A stretch of DNA of 6,239 nt from Dehalococcoidia bacterium UBA1151 (GCA_002311865.1 DBZV01000026.1:1-6239), one strand, 5' to 3'; positions 1 to 5,845 are shown, counted from the stretch's first letter. Made by a program: numbers and translations. The notes: generated by a model not told the origin, from the letters alone.

Positions 1-140
1 GGGGGGCAGGTCAATAGATCATCGCTTTCGTGCGTTGCACACTTCGCTCACCCAAGTTTCCACACATAGCTCTGCTAGACTTCGACCTGGCCTTTTTTCA
101 GGCTGAATCCTCATATCTGAACCATTGAGAATCGATCAAA
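1..140. other. Upstream region of gatC
   Basis: No gene is seen here. A promoter for gatCA would be expected, but no pair of -35 and -10 elements with acceptable spacing stands out. The TGA at 126-128 closes the gatC frame upstream of its TTG start. Confidence 0.4.
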
Positions 141-437
141 TTGCCAGACATCCTCACCGTAGATGACGTGAGATACGTCGCCAGACTGACCCACCTCTCG
201 TTAACCGACGATGAAGTCGAGACGATGCGAACACAGCTCTCGACCGTCCTCGATTTCTTCCAGACGCTGCAGCAGGTTGATACGACCGATGTCGAGCCGA
301 CCGGCAGCCCCACCGACGTCAGTTCCGTAATGCGAGACGATGAGCCAACGCCGTCACTTACCCGCGCTGAGACGTTGGCAAATGCCCCACACACCGAAGA
401 CGACTACGTTCGCGTGCTGCCAGTGCTTGGCGTCTAA
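141..437 (+). CDS. gatC: Glutamyl-tRNA(Gln)/aspartyl-tRNA(Asn) amidotransferase subunit C
   Basis: GatC is the small subunit of the GatCAB complex. The complex converts misacylated Glu-tRNA(Gln) and/or Asp-tRNA(Asn) to the cognate amide form in the cytoplasm, and GatC wraps around and stabilises GatA. The 98-residue product has the usual family length. Its N-terminal helical segment (VARLTHLSLTDDEVE, about residues 13-27) matches the family pattern 'ARLARLELSEEE', followed by a helix with VLDFFQTLQQVDTTDVEPT and the typical closing section with LANAP and VRVLPVLGV. The TTG at 141 is the only possible start: an in-frame TGA lies at 126-128 and no ATG or GTG falls between. No strong Shine-Dalgarno site is visible upstream (GAGA near 127-130 at best). 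gatA follows after 57 bases on the same strand, which supports the assignment and suggests co-transcription. Confidence 0.95.
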   Translation: MPDILTVDDVRYVARLTHLSLTDDEVETMRTQLSTVLDFFQTLQQVDTTDVEPTGSPTDVSSVMRDDEPTPSLTRAETLANAPHTEDDYVRVLPVLGV

Positions 438-482
438 CGGACTGCGCCCCCTTGATTCCATCGATGATCCCGTCGATAACCC

Positions 483-486
483 GGAG
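483..486 (+). promoter_or_regulatory. Shine-Dalgarno site of gatA
   Basis: GGAG lies 8 bases before the GTG at 495 and selects it as the gatA start. The nearby ATG at 487-489 is in another frame and overlaps no good ribosome site. Confidence 0.6.
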
Positions 487-494
487 ATGACCAC

Positions 495-1961
495 GTGACC
501 TCAGGCCACATTTTTAAGACAGCGCACGAAGCGCGCGATCTCATTCGCAACGGAGACATATCCAGCGTCGAACTGACACAGACCATCCTCGATCGCATTG
601 AACAGGTCGATGGCGATCTGAACAGCTACATCACAATCACTGGCGAGCAGGCGCTCGAACGCGCCGCCGCTGCTGACGCAGGCATCGCAGCAGGCGAACT
701 CGATGGGCCGCTGGTAGGTGTGCCGGTGATGGTTAAAGACAACATGGCCACCGCGGGCACCCTCACCACCGCTGGTTCGCAGATCCTCAAGAACTTTGTG
801 CCCCCGTACGACGCTCACGTTGTCGAACTACTAAATCAAGCGGGTGCAATCATTCTCGGCAAGGGGAACCTGGACGAGTTCGCAATGGGCTCATCCAACG
901 AGAACTCCAGCTACCCCCCAACCCGCAACCCCTGGGACACGACGCGCGTACCCGGCGGCTCCAGCGGTGGTCCCGCCGCGGCCGTCGCCGCGGGGGAGGC
1001 GTTCATCTCACTGGGTTCAGACACCGGTGGCAGCATCCGCCAGCCAGCATCGCTCTGCGGCGTGGTCGGCATGAAGCCAACCTACGGCCTCGTCAGCCGA
1101 TTCGGCCTGCTCGCATTCGCCAGCTCGCTCGATCAGATCGGCCCATTCAGCCGCGACGTCACAGACGCCGCCAACACCCTCACCGTCATCGCCGGGCACG
1201 ATAAAAGAGACTCCACATCCTCACCAAAATCCGGTGGCGTCGACTACGCCGCTGGACTAAGTGGTGACCTCACCGGCATGAAGTTGGGAGTCCCGAAGGA
1301 GTACCTGGTCGATGGCATTGAGCCTGGCGTGCGCGCGGCATTTGAAGAATCGCTCAAGATTCTCGAAGGACTCGGCGCAACGCTGGAGGAGACAAGCCTC
1401 CCCCTGACCGATCAGGCCCTCGCGGTCTACTACATCATTGCGCCATCAGAGGCGTCAGCAAATCTGGCCCGCTACGATGGTTTCAAGTACGGCCACAGCT
1501 CCGAAATTGCAGAGAACGCCTGGGAGGTCATGGACATGACCCGTGGCGAAGGCTTCGGCCCGGAGGTGAAGCGCCGCATCATTCTTGGCGGCTACGCGCT
1601 ATCGGCCGGCTACTACGACGCCTACTACAAGAAGGCGCAGCAGGTGCGGACGCTAATCCGGGAAGAGTTCGCCGGAGCATTCGAGAAGTTCGATGCGCTG
1701 GTCACTCCAACCTCTCCCACCGTGGCGTTCGAGACCGGCTCCCGAACCGACGATCTCCTGGCCATGTACCTCAGCGACATCTGCACAATCCCGGTCAACA
1801 TCGCCGGCCTTCCCGGCATCTCAGTACCCGGCGGCTTCTCAGAGGGCCTTCCGGTAGGACTGCAGATCATCGGCCCGCACTTCAGTGAGCAGTCCGTCCT
1901 CAACGCCGCATACGCCTACGAGCAGGCGACCGAGTGGCACAAGGAACACCCGTCCATATGA
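495..1961 (+). CDS. gatA: Glutamyl-tRNA(Gln)/aspartyl-tRNA(Asn) amidotransferase subunit A
   Basis: GatA is the glutaminase subunit of GatCAB. It releases ammonia from glutamine, which is channelled to GatB for tRNA-dependent amidation. The 488-residue product has the family length and is an amidase-signature enzyme. The Ser-cisSer-Lys triad can be placed by motif spacing: Lys81 in VPVMVKDN, Ser156 in PGGSSGG, and Ser180 in [13 protein letters not shown]. The 75- and 24-residue spacings match FAAH and characterised GatA. The C-terminal half carries the GatA-type segments [40 protein letters not shown], and [17 protein letters not shown]. These favour GatA over a generic amidase, as does gatC just upstream. 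The GTG start is backed by GGAG 8 bases upstream. One small oddity is Pro160 right after GGSSGG, where GatA proteins usually have Ser. No gatB lies in the window; the next gene is a lipoprotein. Confidence 0.96.
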   Translation: MTSGHIFKTAHEARDLIRNGDISSVELTQTILDRIEQVDGDLNSYITITGEQALERAAAADAGIAAGELDGPLVGVPVMVKDNMATAGTLTTAGSQILKNFVPPYDAHVVELLNQAGAIILGKGNLDEFAMGSSNENSSYPPTRNPWDTTRVPGGSSGGPAAAVAAGEAFISLGSDTGGSIRQPASLCGVVGMKPTYGLVSRFGLLAFASSLDQIGPFSRDVTDAANTLTVIAGHDKRDSTSSPKSGGVDYAAGLSGDLTGMKLGVPKEYLVDGIEPGVRAAFEESLKILEGLGATLEETSLPLTDQALAVYYIIAPSEASANLARYDGFKYGHSSEIAENAWEVMDMTRGEGFGPEVKRRIILGGYALSAGYYDAYYKKAQQVRTLIREEFAGAFEKFDALVTPTSPTVAFETGSRTDDLLAMYLSDICTIPVNIAGLPGISVPGGFSEGLPVGLQIIGPHFSEQSVLNAAYAYEQATEWHKEHPSI

Positions 1962-2386
1962 CCACACTGCTCCGCTCCCGCTCCGTACTTCTCCTCTTCG
2001 CCCTAGCAATGACGCTGCTGACGGCCTGCTCATCTGACGGCGATCCAACCACAACCATTACACCCACCCCACCCGCGTTGCCACCAACGTGGCCGCAGGT
2101 GTACAGCGGGCCTGCCATCGCGGATGGCGTTCCCGTTCCTGAGGGATTCACAATCCTCGCCCGCATCGATGACTATGAGTCGCCGTCGGTCCAGACACTC
2201 CCCGGCCGCTACCTCGCGCTCACCGTCGCTCCCTTCGAGGAAAAGTGGTGGGATAAGGAGATCCGGTTTTACATCTTGGGATCAGATGGCACTGAAGTTG
2301 AGGCAGCGGAGTCTGATCGGTACGAGCAACGATTTCAGCCCACCTCGGATTTACAGTTCGTATTAACGTTCCCGCGCCTGCCGTAA
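1958..2386 (+). CDS. Small predicted lipoprotein, function unknown
   Basis: A 142-residue protein beginning with a lipoprotein signal peptide: basic n-region (Arg6, Arg8), hydrophobic stretch at residues 9-21, and lipobox Leu21-Thr22-Ala23-Cys24. Signal peptidase II cleavage before Cys24 would leave a lipid-anchored extracytoplasmic protein. A Thr/Pro-rich linker (about residues 29-46) leads to a globular region of roughly 95 residues with alternating hydrophobic and polar stretches that looks beta-rich; I recognise no family. The ATG at 1958 overlaps the gatA stop as ATGA, so translation is probably coupled. AAGGA at 1941-1945 is a possible, rather distant, ribosome site. An in-frame alternative initiation codon at 1934 would put eight extra residues before the signal peptide and lies within gatA, so 1958 is preferred. 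Expression is likely tied to gatCA, although nothing suggests a role in tRNA amidation. Confidence 0.8.
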   Translation: MTTLLRSRSVLLLFALAMTLLTACSSDGDPTTTITPTPPALPPTWPQVYSGPAIADGVPVPEGFTILARIDDYESPSVQTLPGRYLALTVAPFEEKWWDKEIRFYILGSDGTEVEAAESDRYEQRFQPTSDLQFVLTFPRLP

Positions 2387-2452
2387 AAACGCCAGCATCG
2401 GAACCAGCATGGTAACTGACACACAAAATCAAACCCATATGAAAGAGACGCT

Positions 2453-3151
2453 ATGACCGCGGACGACGCCGACTCAATACTCGTCGTAACCCCACACCCG
2501 GACGATTCAGAGTCCAGTGCGGGCGGCACAATTGCCCGCTGGTGCGCAGAGGGCAAAAAAGTCGTCCTCGTCGTCTGCACAGACGGCAGCAAAGGCACCA
2601 GCGACCGGTCAGTCAAGCCGGAAGATCTCGCGAAGACCCGGGAAGCTGAGACGCTCAACGCCGCAAAAGTCTACGGACTTGCCGGAGTCGAATTCCTGCG
2701 CATGCCGGACCAGGCCCTTGAGGATAACGATGAGTTCCGAGAAAAGATCGTCCGCCAGATCCGCAAGCACAAGCCCCGAATTCTTCTAACCGTCGAACCC
2801 GATCGTTCATATCTGCGGCATCGCGACCATGCCATGACAGGCCGGGTAGCACTCGACGCCATCTTCCCGTACTCACGCGACCATTTAGCATACCCGGAGC
2901 ATCTTGAAGAGGGTCTTGAGCCACATAAAGTGGAGGAAGTATGGTTCTTCAGAGCCGAAAAACCCGACACCTATGTTGACATCACGGACTACTTCGAAGC
3001 CCGCCAGAACGCCCTCCACTCCCACGTGAGTCAGGTAGGCGAACGCAGTGAAGAACGCGACCAACGCACCCGCGAACGCCTCTCCGAAACCGGCAAGAAA
3101 ATCGGCTTCCCCCTCGCAGAATCATTCAAGCGAATAAAAATCTTCCGCTAG
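2453..3151 (+). CDS. PIG-L/LmbE family N-acetylglucosaminyl-type deacetylase
   Basis: A 232-residue zinc-dependent deacetylase of the LmbE/PIG-L family (which includes MshB and BshB). Family members remove the acetyl group from N-acetylglucosamine-containing substrates or related small molecules. The N-terminal motif is T-P-H-P-D-D-S-E with GG following: His15 and Asp18 are predicted zinc ligands and Asp17 the general base, by analogy with MshB His13/Asp16/Asp15. The third ligand is His126 in the H-R-D-H motif (residues 123-126). The TREAE segment near residue 63 also fits the family. No signal peptide is seen, so it should be cytoplasmic. The ATG follows GAAAGAG at 2441-2447 with 5 bases between. 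It lies 66 bases after the lipoprotein stop and may share the gatCA transcript. The substrate cannot be told from sequence: the mycothiol and bacillithiol routes have close relatives, but no partner genes are nearby. Confidence 0.93.
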   Translation: MTADDADSILVVTPHPDDSESSAGGTIARWCAEGKKVVLVVCTDGSKGTSDRSVKPEDLAKTREAETLNAAKVYGLAGVEFLRMPDQALEDNDEFREKIVRQIRKHKPRILLTVEPDRSYLRHRDHAMTGRVALDAIFPYSRDHLAYPEHLEEGLEPHKVEEVWFFRAEKPDTYVDITDYFEARQNALHSHVSQVGERSEERDQRTRERLSETGKKIGFPLAESFKRIKIFR

Positions 3152-3264
3152 GAATTGCCGATTGGATACTGGCACATGGTGGGGTCTCCGTGAACAACAA
3201 CGAGGGGTTTGAATCAATGGTGGAGAGGTTCAAGTCGACCGGAATCTTGAATCTAGCTGAGTAA
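3151..3264 (+). pseudogene. Orphan reading-frame tail after the deacetylase gene
   Basis: Read in a frame different from the deacetylase gene, the sequence right after that gene's stop gives a coherent peptide of about 37 residues. It begins GIADWILAHGG and ends GILNLAE before TAA at 3262-3264. Third positions lean to G/C (about 60%), as in the neighbours. No ATG opens it near its beginning; the only plausible initiation codon is GTG at 3190, which would give a 24-residue peptide preceded by GGTGGGG. I do not recognise it. It could be the 3' tail of a lost gene, a small peptide gene, or chance. Confidence 0.25.
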
Positions 3265-3287
3265 TACTTTGCCCATGCGTCTATCTG

Positions 3288-3312
3288 ATAAATCGGCTGA
3301 TTGAGGCCGTTT
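3288..3312 (-). terminator. Weak hairpin downstream of the minus-strand hypothetical ORF
   Basis: CGGC and GCCG arms enclose an 8-base loop, with flanking AAA/TTT that could extend the stem past one bulged base. It lies just past the TAG of the minus-strand ORF. The stem is short and there is no clear T run, so it is only a possible terminator. Confidence 0.15.
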
Positions 3313-3314
3313 AC

Positions 3315-3596
3315 CTAAGTGGGTACCGACTCTTGATAGCCCTGCCACATGGATTCAAAGAGGGATTCACTTCCCTGATTCGACACAAGTTGGTCATCCA
3401 CTTCGCGACCCAATCCATCGGGAGAGCCGAGGGGTTCCATAGCCAGCCAATACGCTGCTCCCTCCCAAACTGCCTCAAATGTCATCACGTAAAACTCTGC
3501 TTGATCAACCCAGTCTGAGTTTGCCTCAAGCGTACCTGCGAGCTTGGACGCCGCATGATAGAAAACCCAATTGGGGCCATAAGGGGGGCAGGTCAC
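3315..3596 (-). CDS. Hypothetical protein, possibly 5'-truncated
   Basis: An unrecognised ORF of 93 residues on the minus strand, opening with GTG and ending in TAG. The product is acidic and rich in aromatics (WVFYH, about residues 10-14; AEFYV, about 33-37; WEGAAYW, about 44-50) and looks like a soluble, mostly helical domain with no signal peptide or membrane segment. The GTG at 3596 is the only possible initiation codon: the frame stays open to a TAG at 3639-3641, but the 14 codons between contain no ATG, GTG or TTG, and no good Shine-Dalgarno site precedes 3596. It may therefore be the 3' part of a longer gene cut at about 3594-3600, where coding signal on the opposite strand begins. Third-position GC is visibly lower than in gatA or the lactonase gene, which may mean a different origin. 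No function is proposed. Confidence 0.45.
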   Translation of the reverse strand: MTCPPYGPNWVFYHAASKLAGTLEANSDWVDQAEFYVMTFEAVWEGAAYWLAMEPLGSPDGLGREVDDQLVSNQGSESLFESMWQGYQESVPT

Positions 3597-3836
3597 ATCG
3601 CCGCCAACAGCAAAGTGAACCTCGGCTAAGAATCCACGCTAACCGGCGGCGCCTATGGCAACCACATCTGGCTCAAAAACGGCTCGACCCTCACCTACAC
3701 CACCTACGGACATGTCATCCAGGAGTTCTCCTCCAATGAAGGCGGAGTATTCGAAGAGCAGCGGGAAGATGAGTGGGAGGAGGAGCCAGAGGAAGAGCCG
3801 GTTGAGCCTGATATACCGGAAGGCATCACCGCATGA
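3594..3836 (+). pseudogene. 3' remnant of an unidentified gene with internal TAA
   Basis: After TAA at 3627-3629 this frame is open for 68 codons to TGA at 3834-3836 with a very strong coding signal: nearly all third positions from 3642 to 3725 are G or C. The peptide starts ESTLTGGAYGNHIWLKNG, continues with a Thr/Tyr-rich, probably beta-strand part, and ends in an acidic Glu/Pro tail of about 25 residues. No ATG, GTG or TTG occurs in the open part, so it cannot start by itself. The 11 codons before the TAA (HIAANSKVNLG) are in the same frame and show the same third-position bias. The TAA therefore looks like a nonsense change within a once continuous gene, perhaps from CAA. The 5' part is missing from the window. 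I do not recognise the family. Confidence 0.5.
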
Positions 3837-3880
3837 ACGCTCTATCGTCAGTCAAAATGGTTGAACCACCGTAGAAAACC

Positions 3881-3910
3881 GGGCCGTCCGAATTGGTGGG
3901 CGGCCCCACC
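3881..3910. repeat. Overlapping, mutually exclusive GC-rich hairpins
   Basis: GGTGGG at 3895-3900 pairs perfectly with CCCACC at 3905-3910 around a CGGC loop. Alternatively GGGCCG at 3881-3886 pairs with CGGCCC at 3901-3906; the two stems share bases and cannot form together. The sequence after 3910 (GTGTGTCTTT) is only mildly T-rich. The site lies between convergent reading frames, where a terminator would be expected, but the T run is poor. Confidence 0.35.
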
Positions 3911-3953
3911 GTGTGTCTTTGAATCAGGTACCCGTCAATCATCTCCGATGCAG

Positions 3954-3969
3954 GCGGGGCAAGCCCCGC
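3954..3969. repeat. GC-rich palindrome 47 bases past the lactonase stop
   Basis: GCGGGGC at 3954-3960 is an exact inverted copy of GCCCCGC at 3963-3969, with two bases between (in practice a 6-bp stem with a 4-base loop). It sits in the 3' flank of the minus-strand lactonase gene. No T run follows on either strand, so it may be a factor-dependent terminator, an RNA-stabilising hairpin or a dispersed palindromic repeat. Confidence 0.4.
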
Positions 3970-4015
3970 AGCTACCAAGGGAATCATTCGATCTGCTCTA
4001 TGCAGACCGCAGGTC

Positions 4016-5083
4016 CTATCCGAAGAACTTAAGACACACCGGCATCGGCACATCTATCTCCGCGCCCGTCGGCGACAACTTCCCGGTATCCACATCCCGC
4101 GTGAACACCACAATGTTGTCGGTATCCTGGTTCGCCGCCAGCAGAATCTTCCCAGAAGGTGCAATCCCAAAGTTCCGAGGCGTCTTGCCGCCAGTCGACT
4201 GATGCCCCACATAGGTCATCTCCCCCGACGCCTGATCCACCGAGTAGATCACCAAACTATCGTGTCCTCGGTTTGAGGCGTATACGAACCTGCCGTCCGA
4301 CGACACGTGCACGTCGGCAGTCGTATTCCCGCCGCCCGTCCAATCGTCCGGCAACGTTGGCACGCTCTGGATCTCCGTGAGCGTCCCCGCAGAAGAGTCA
4401 AATCGGTAGCTCACAATCGTGCAGCCAAGCTCGTTGAGCACAAACACCAATTCACCATTCGGGTGGTAGTCGAAATGGCGCGGACCAGCGCCCGCCGCGG
4501 TACTTGTGTACGCCGGAGTACCAGGGACAAGTTTGCCGTTGTCGAAATCAAGCCTATACGTCACCACCTGGTCCATGCCCAGATCTGGAACAAAGGCCCA
4601 CGTATTCGTCGCATCGAGGTTGATCGAGTGCGCGTGCTCCGACCGCTGCCGCTGCTGGTTGATGCTGCTGCCGCGATGCTGGTGGAAGTCCGAACGCGGC
4701 TCTAGTGAACCATCTTCGTTCAGCGGGAACATCGTCACCGCACCACCACCATAGTTCGCGACGCAGAGGTACTTGCCCGTGGCGTCCACTTGCAGATGAC
4801 ACGGCCCAACACTACCAGTCGACCGCGAGTTGATCTCTGTCAGCGCCGCCGAATCGGAGTCGATTGAGTACGCATATGCCGCGCCACCGTCGTTGCCACC
4901 GTCCGCGCCAACTTCTGCAACCGCGTAGAGATATTTTCCAGACGGGTGAATTGCGACAAATGATGGATTAGTCGCTCCGCTGACTGAGCTCGAGTGCGAT
5001 AGCGCACCCGTCTCCTCGTTCATATCCAGCACATAGACTCCATCGCCGCCACTCCGTGTGTACGTCCCAACAAATACTTTCAT
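4016..5083 (-). CDS. pgl: 6-phosphogluconolactonase-family beta-propeller (YbhE type)
   Basis: A 355-residue cytoplasmic lactonase of the seven-bladed beta-propeller type (Pfam Lactonase, YbhE/Pgl), unrelated to the DevB/NagB-like Pgl. Family members hydrolyse 6-phosphogluconolactone in the oxidative pentose phosphate pathway; some act on other sugar lactones. The N-terminal strand is MKVFVGTYT. Diagnostic motifs follow in order: NPSFVAIHPSGKYLYAV (39-55), GPCHLQVDATGKYLCVANYGG (93-113), EHAHSINLD (149-157), PDLGMDQV (166-173), GAGPRHFDYHPNG (198-210), SSDGRFVYASNRGHDS (261-276), TGGKTPRNFGIAPSG (297-311), and LLAANQDTDNIVVF (314-327). The chosen ATG at 5083 is preceded by an excellent GGAGGAGGAG; a longer reading to 5119 would place 12 non-conserved residues before it. 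It is 126 bases downstream of the TIGR03086-like gene on the same strand. The exact substrate is inferred from the family. Confidence 0.93.
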   Translation of the reverse strand: MKVFVGTYTRSGGDGVYVLDMNEETGALSHSSSVSGATNPSFVAIHPSGKYLYAVAEVGADGGNDGGAAYAYSIDSDSAALTEINSRSTGSVGPCHLQVDATGKYLCVANYGGGAVTMFPLNEDGSLEPRSDFHQHRGSSINQQRQRSEHAHSINLDATNTWAFVPDLGMDQVVTYRLDFDNGKLVPGTPAYTSTAAGAGPRHFDYHPNGELVFVLNELGCTIVSYRFDSSAGTLTEIQSVPTLPDDWTGGGNTTADVHVSSDGRFVYASNRGHDSLVIYSVDQASGEMTYVGHQSTGGKTPRNFGIAPSGKILLAANQDTDNIVVFTRDVDTGKLSPTGAEIDVPMPVCLKFFG

Positions 5084-5089
5084 GGTTAT

Positions 5090-5099
5090 CTCCTCCTCC
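5090..5099 (-). promoter_or_regulatory. Strong Shine-Dalgarno site of the lactonase gene
   Basis: On the minus strand GGAGGAGGAG ends 6 bases before the ATG at 5083. It decides the start in favour of MKVFVGTY over the in-frame initiation codon at 5119. Confidence 0.85.
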
Positions 5100-5135
5100 G
5101 TAGGATACGTTGTCACCACGCGTTCACACTGGTTG

Positions 5136-5156
5136 GGGCAAGTTTAAACCCTGCCC
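5136..5156 (-). promoter_or_regulatory. Imperfect palindrome upstream of the lactonase gene
   Basis: GGGCA and TGCCC arms flank an AT core containing the perfect 8-base palindrome GTTTAAAC (5142-5149). As minus-strand RNA it gives a 7-bp stem with one G-U pair and a 7-base loop; as plus-strand RNA one pair becomes an A-C mismatch. It lies 52 bases before the lactonase ATG, in the 126-base gap after the TIGR03086-like gene. It could be a repressor operator or a leader hairpin. No T run follows, so an intrinsic terminator is unlikely. Confidence 0.35.
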
Positions 5157-5209
5157 GAATTTCGATCGTCGCAGCACGTTGCACGCGCCCCTCAGTCATC
5201 TATCAATCA

Positions 5210-5812
5210 CTATGCGCGCGCCAACAAAGCAAGCACCCGAGTCTGCAAATCAGCGCTCGGATCAACTCCCTGGTCTTCATCAAACGCGCCCGATTCCGAA
5301 TATATCTCCCGCGTTAGCTCTGCCACCGGTAGGCAGCACTCCAATAATTTTTCGTCCAGCGTCCTATCCTGACCCGAGCCCACGACAATATCCCAACCAT
5401 GGATCAGGGAATCCTGAAACAGCTGCATCGCATACTCGCCACCCGGCGTCAGCCCGGCTGAAAGATACGTAGTCCTGTCCATCGCCCCCGGCTGCGCGGC
5501 CGCCGCTTTCGCGGCAGCGATTGAGTTCGCAAACGCGCCTAACGGGTCATCGCCAACAACGTCACCATCGTGCTTGATACCCACCTGCTCAATCGTCATG
5601 CCCTCAAACAGGTCCTTCACCCACAGCGCCTCATACGTCATGTGATTGACCACGTCTTTCGTGGACCATTCGCAGATCGCGTTTGCATCCTACGTGTCCG
5701 AGCTGACTCCGTTGACTGCCTCCATGCACGAATCCATCGCCATGACCATCAGCGTGGCCATATCGCTGCCTTCTTCACGCAATTTGCTGACTACTGCGGC
5801 AGCTGTGTTCAT
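5210..5812 (-). pseudogene. TIGR03086/MDMPI-like metal-binding protein, broken by in-frame TAG
   Basis: Reading from ATG 5812 to the TAG at 5210-5212 gives 200 codons, normal for TIGR03086-type proteins of the DinB/mycothiol-dependent maleylpyruvate isomerase superfamily. Codon 41 (5690-5692) is TAG. Both sides fit one protein: the N-terminal helix precedes the stop, and right after it come CEWSTKDVVNHM (family C-x-EW-x-x-x-x-x-VNH) and later SLIHGWDIVVGSG. The C-terminal region has DPSADLQTRVLALLAR, matching the family ending. Candidate metal ligands are His57, Asp134 and His138; the middle one is usually Glu. The context (Asp-Thr-stop-Asp-Ala) suggests TGG to TAG. The ATG is supported by GGGGGAG 9 bases upstream. 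Restart at the GTG at 5653 would give a 147-residue protein lacking the first helix. Likely co-transcribed with the carbonic anhydrase gene. It may be a true pseudogene or a sequencing error. Confidence 0.8.
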
Positions 5813-5821
5813 ATGATCAAT

Positions 5822-5828
5822 CTCCCCC
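5822..5828 (-). promoter_or_regulatory. Shine-Dalgarno site of the TIGR03086-like gene
   Basis: GGGGGAG on the minus strand lies 9 bases before the ATG at 5812. It supports that ATG as the original start and so makes the TAG at 5690-5692 an internal stop. Confidence 0.65.
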
Positions 5829-5833
5829 TAATT

Positions 5834-5845
5834 GCGGTTGACCGC
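5834..5845 (-). repeat. Short hairpin right after the carbonic anhydrase stop
   Basis: GCGG and CCGC arms around a four-base loop (TCAA on the minus strand) directly abut the TAG of the carbonic anhydrase gene, within the 33-base gap to the next gene. The stem is short with no T run, so it is at most a weak pause or processing site. Confidence 0.25.

Larger units (their letters stand above)
3152..4015. other. Disordered interval between convergent gene blocks
   Basis: This stretch separates the plus-strand gatC-to-deacetylase cluster from the minus-strand lactonase block. It contains no complete gene of recognised family. What can be seen is an orphan plus-strand frame tail (to 3264), a minus-strand hypothetical ORF (3315-3596), a start-less plus-strand coding remnant with an internal TAA (3594-3836), and a short region rich in GC inverted repeats (3881-3969). 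I found no transposase, integrase, terminal inverted repeat or tRNA. The pattern fits an eroded accessory site, though the cause is not visible. Confidence 0.5.

Noticed and set aside
35..81. Possible promoter for gatC (TTGCAC at 35-40, TAGACT near 76-81)
   Set aside because: The spacing between the two elements is far from 17 bases, and no better pair was seen.
92..105. T-rich short hairpin GCCT-TTTTTC-AGGC upstream of gatC
   Set aside because: The stem is only four bases and the T run lies in the loop rather than after the stem, so it is not a terminator.
2392..2410. CCAGCAT direct repeat between the lipoprotein and deacetylase genes
   Set aside because: Seven bases twice at 12-base spacing is within chance expectation and has no other structure around it.
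3655..3864. Plus-strand ORF of 69 codons beginning MATTSGSK
   Set aside because: It is a shadow of the strongly coding frame at 3594-3836; its Ser/Arg/Pro-rich composition is typical of an out-of-frame reading.
3826..4053. Minus-strand ORF of 75 codons in the lactonase 3' flank
   Set aside because: Its first part overlaps the end of the lactonase gene in another frame, later ATGs lack a ribosome site, and it runs through three GC hairpins. The peptide resembles no family I know. It is not fully excluded: a start at 3987 would give about 53 residues with fair third-position bias.
3861..4202. Plus-strand ORF starting with TTG and running into the lactonase gene
   Set aside because: More than half is antisense to the conserved lactonase, it has a TTG start with no ribosome site, and the composition is typical of a shadow frame.
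5690..5692. TAG recoding (amber as sense codon)
   Set aside because: The deacetylase, lactonase and carbonic anhydrase genes all end at TAG at family-appropriate lengths, so TAG works as a stop here; a point change is simpler.
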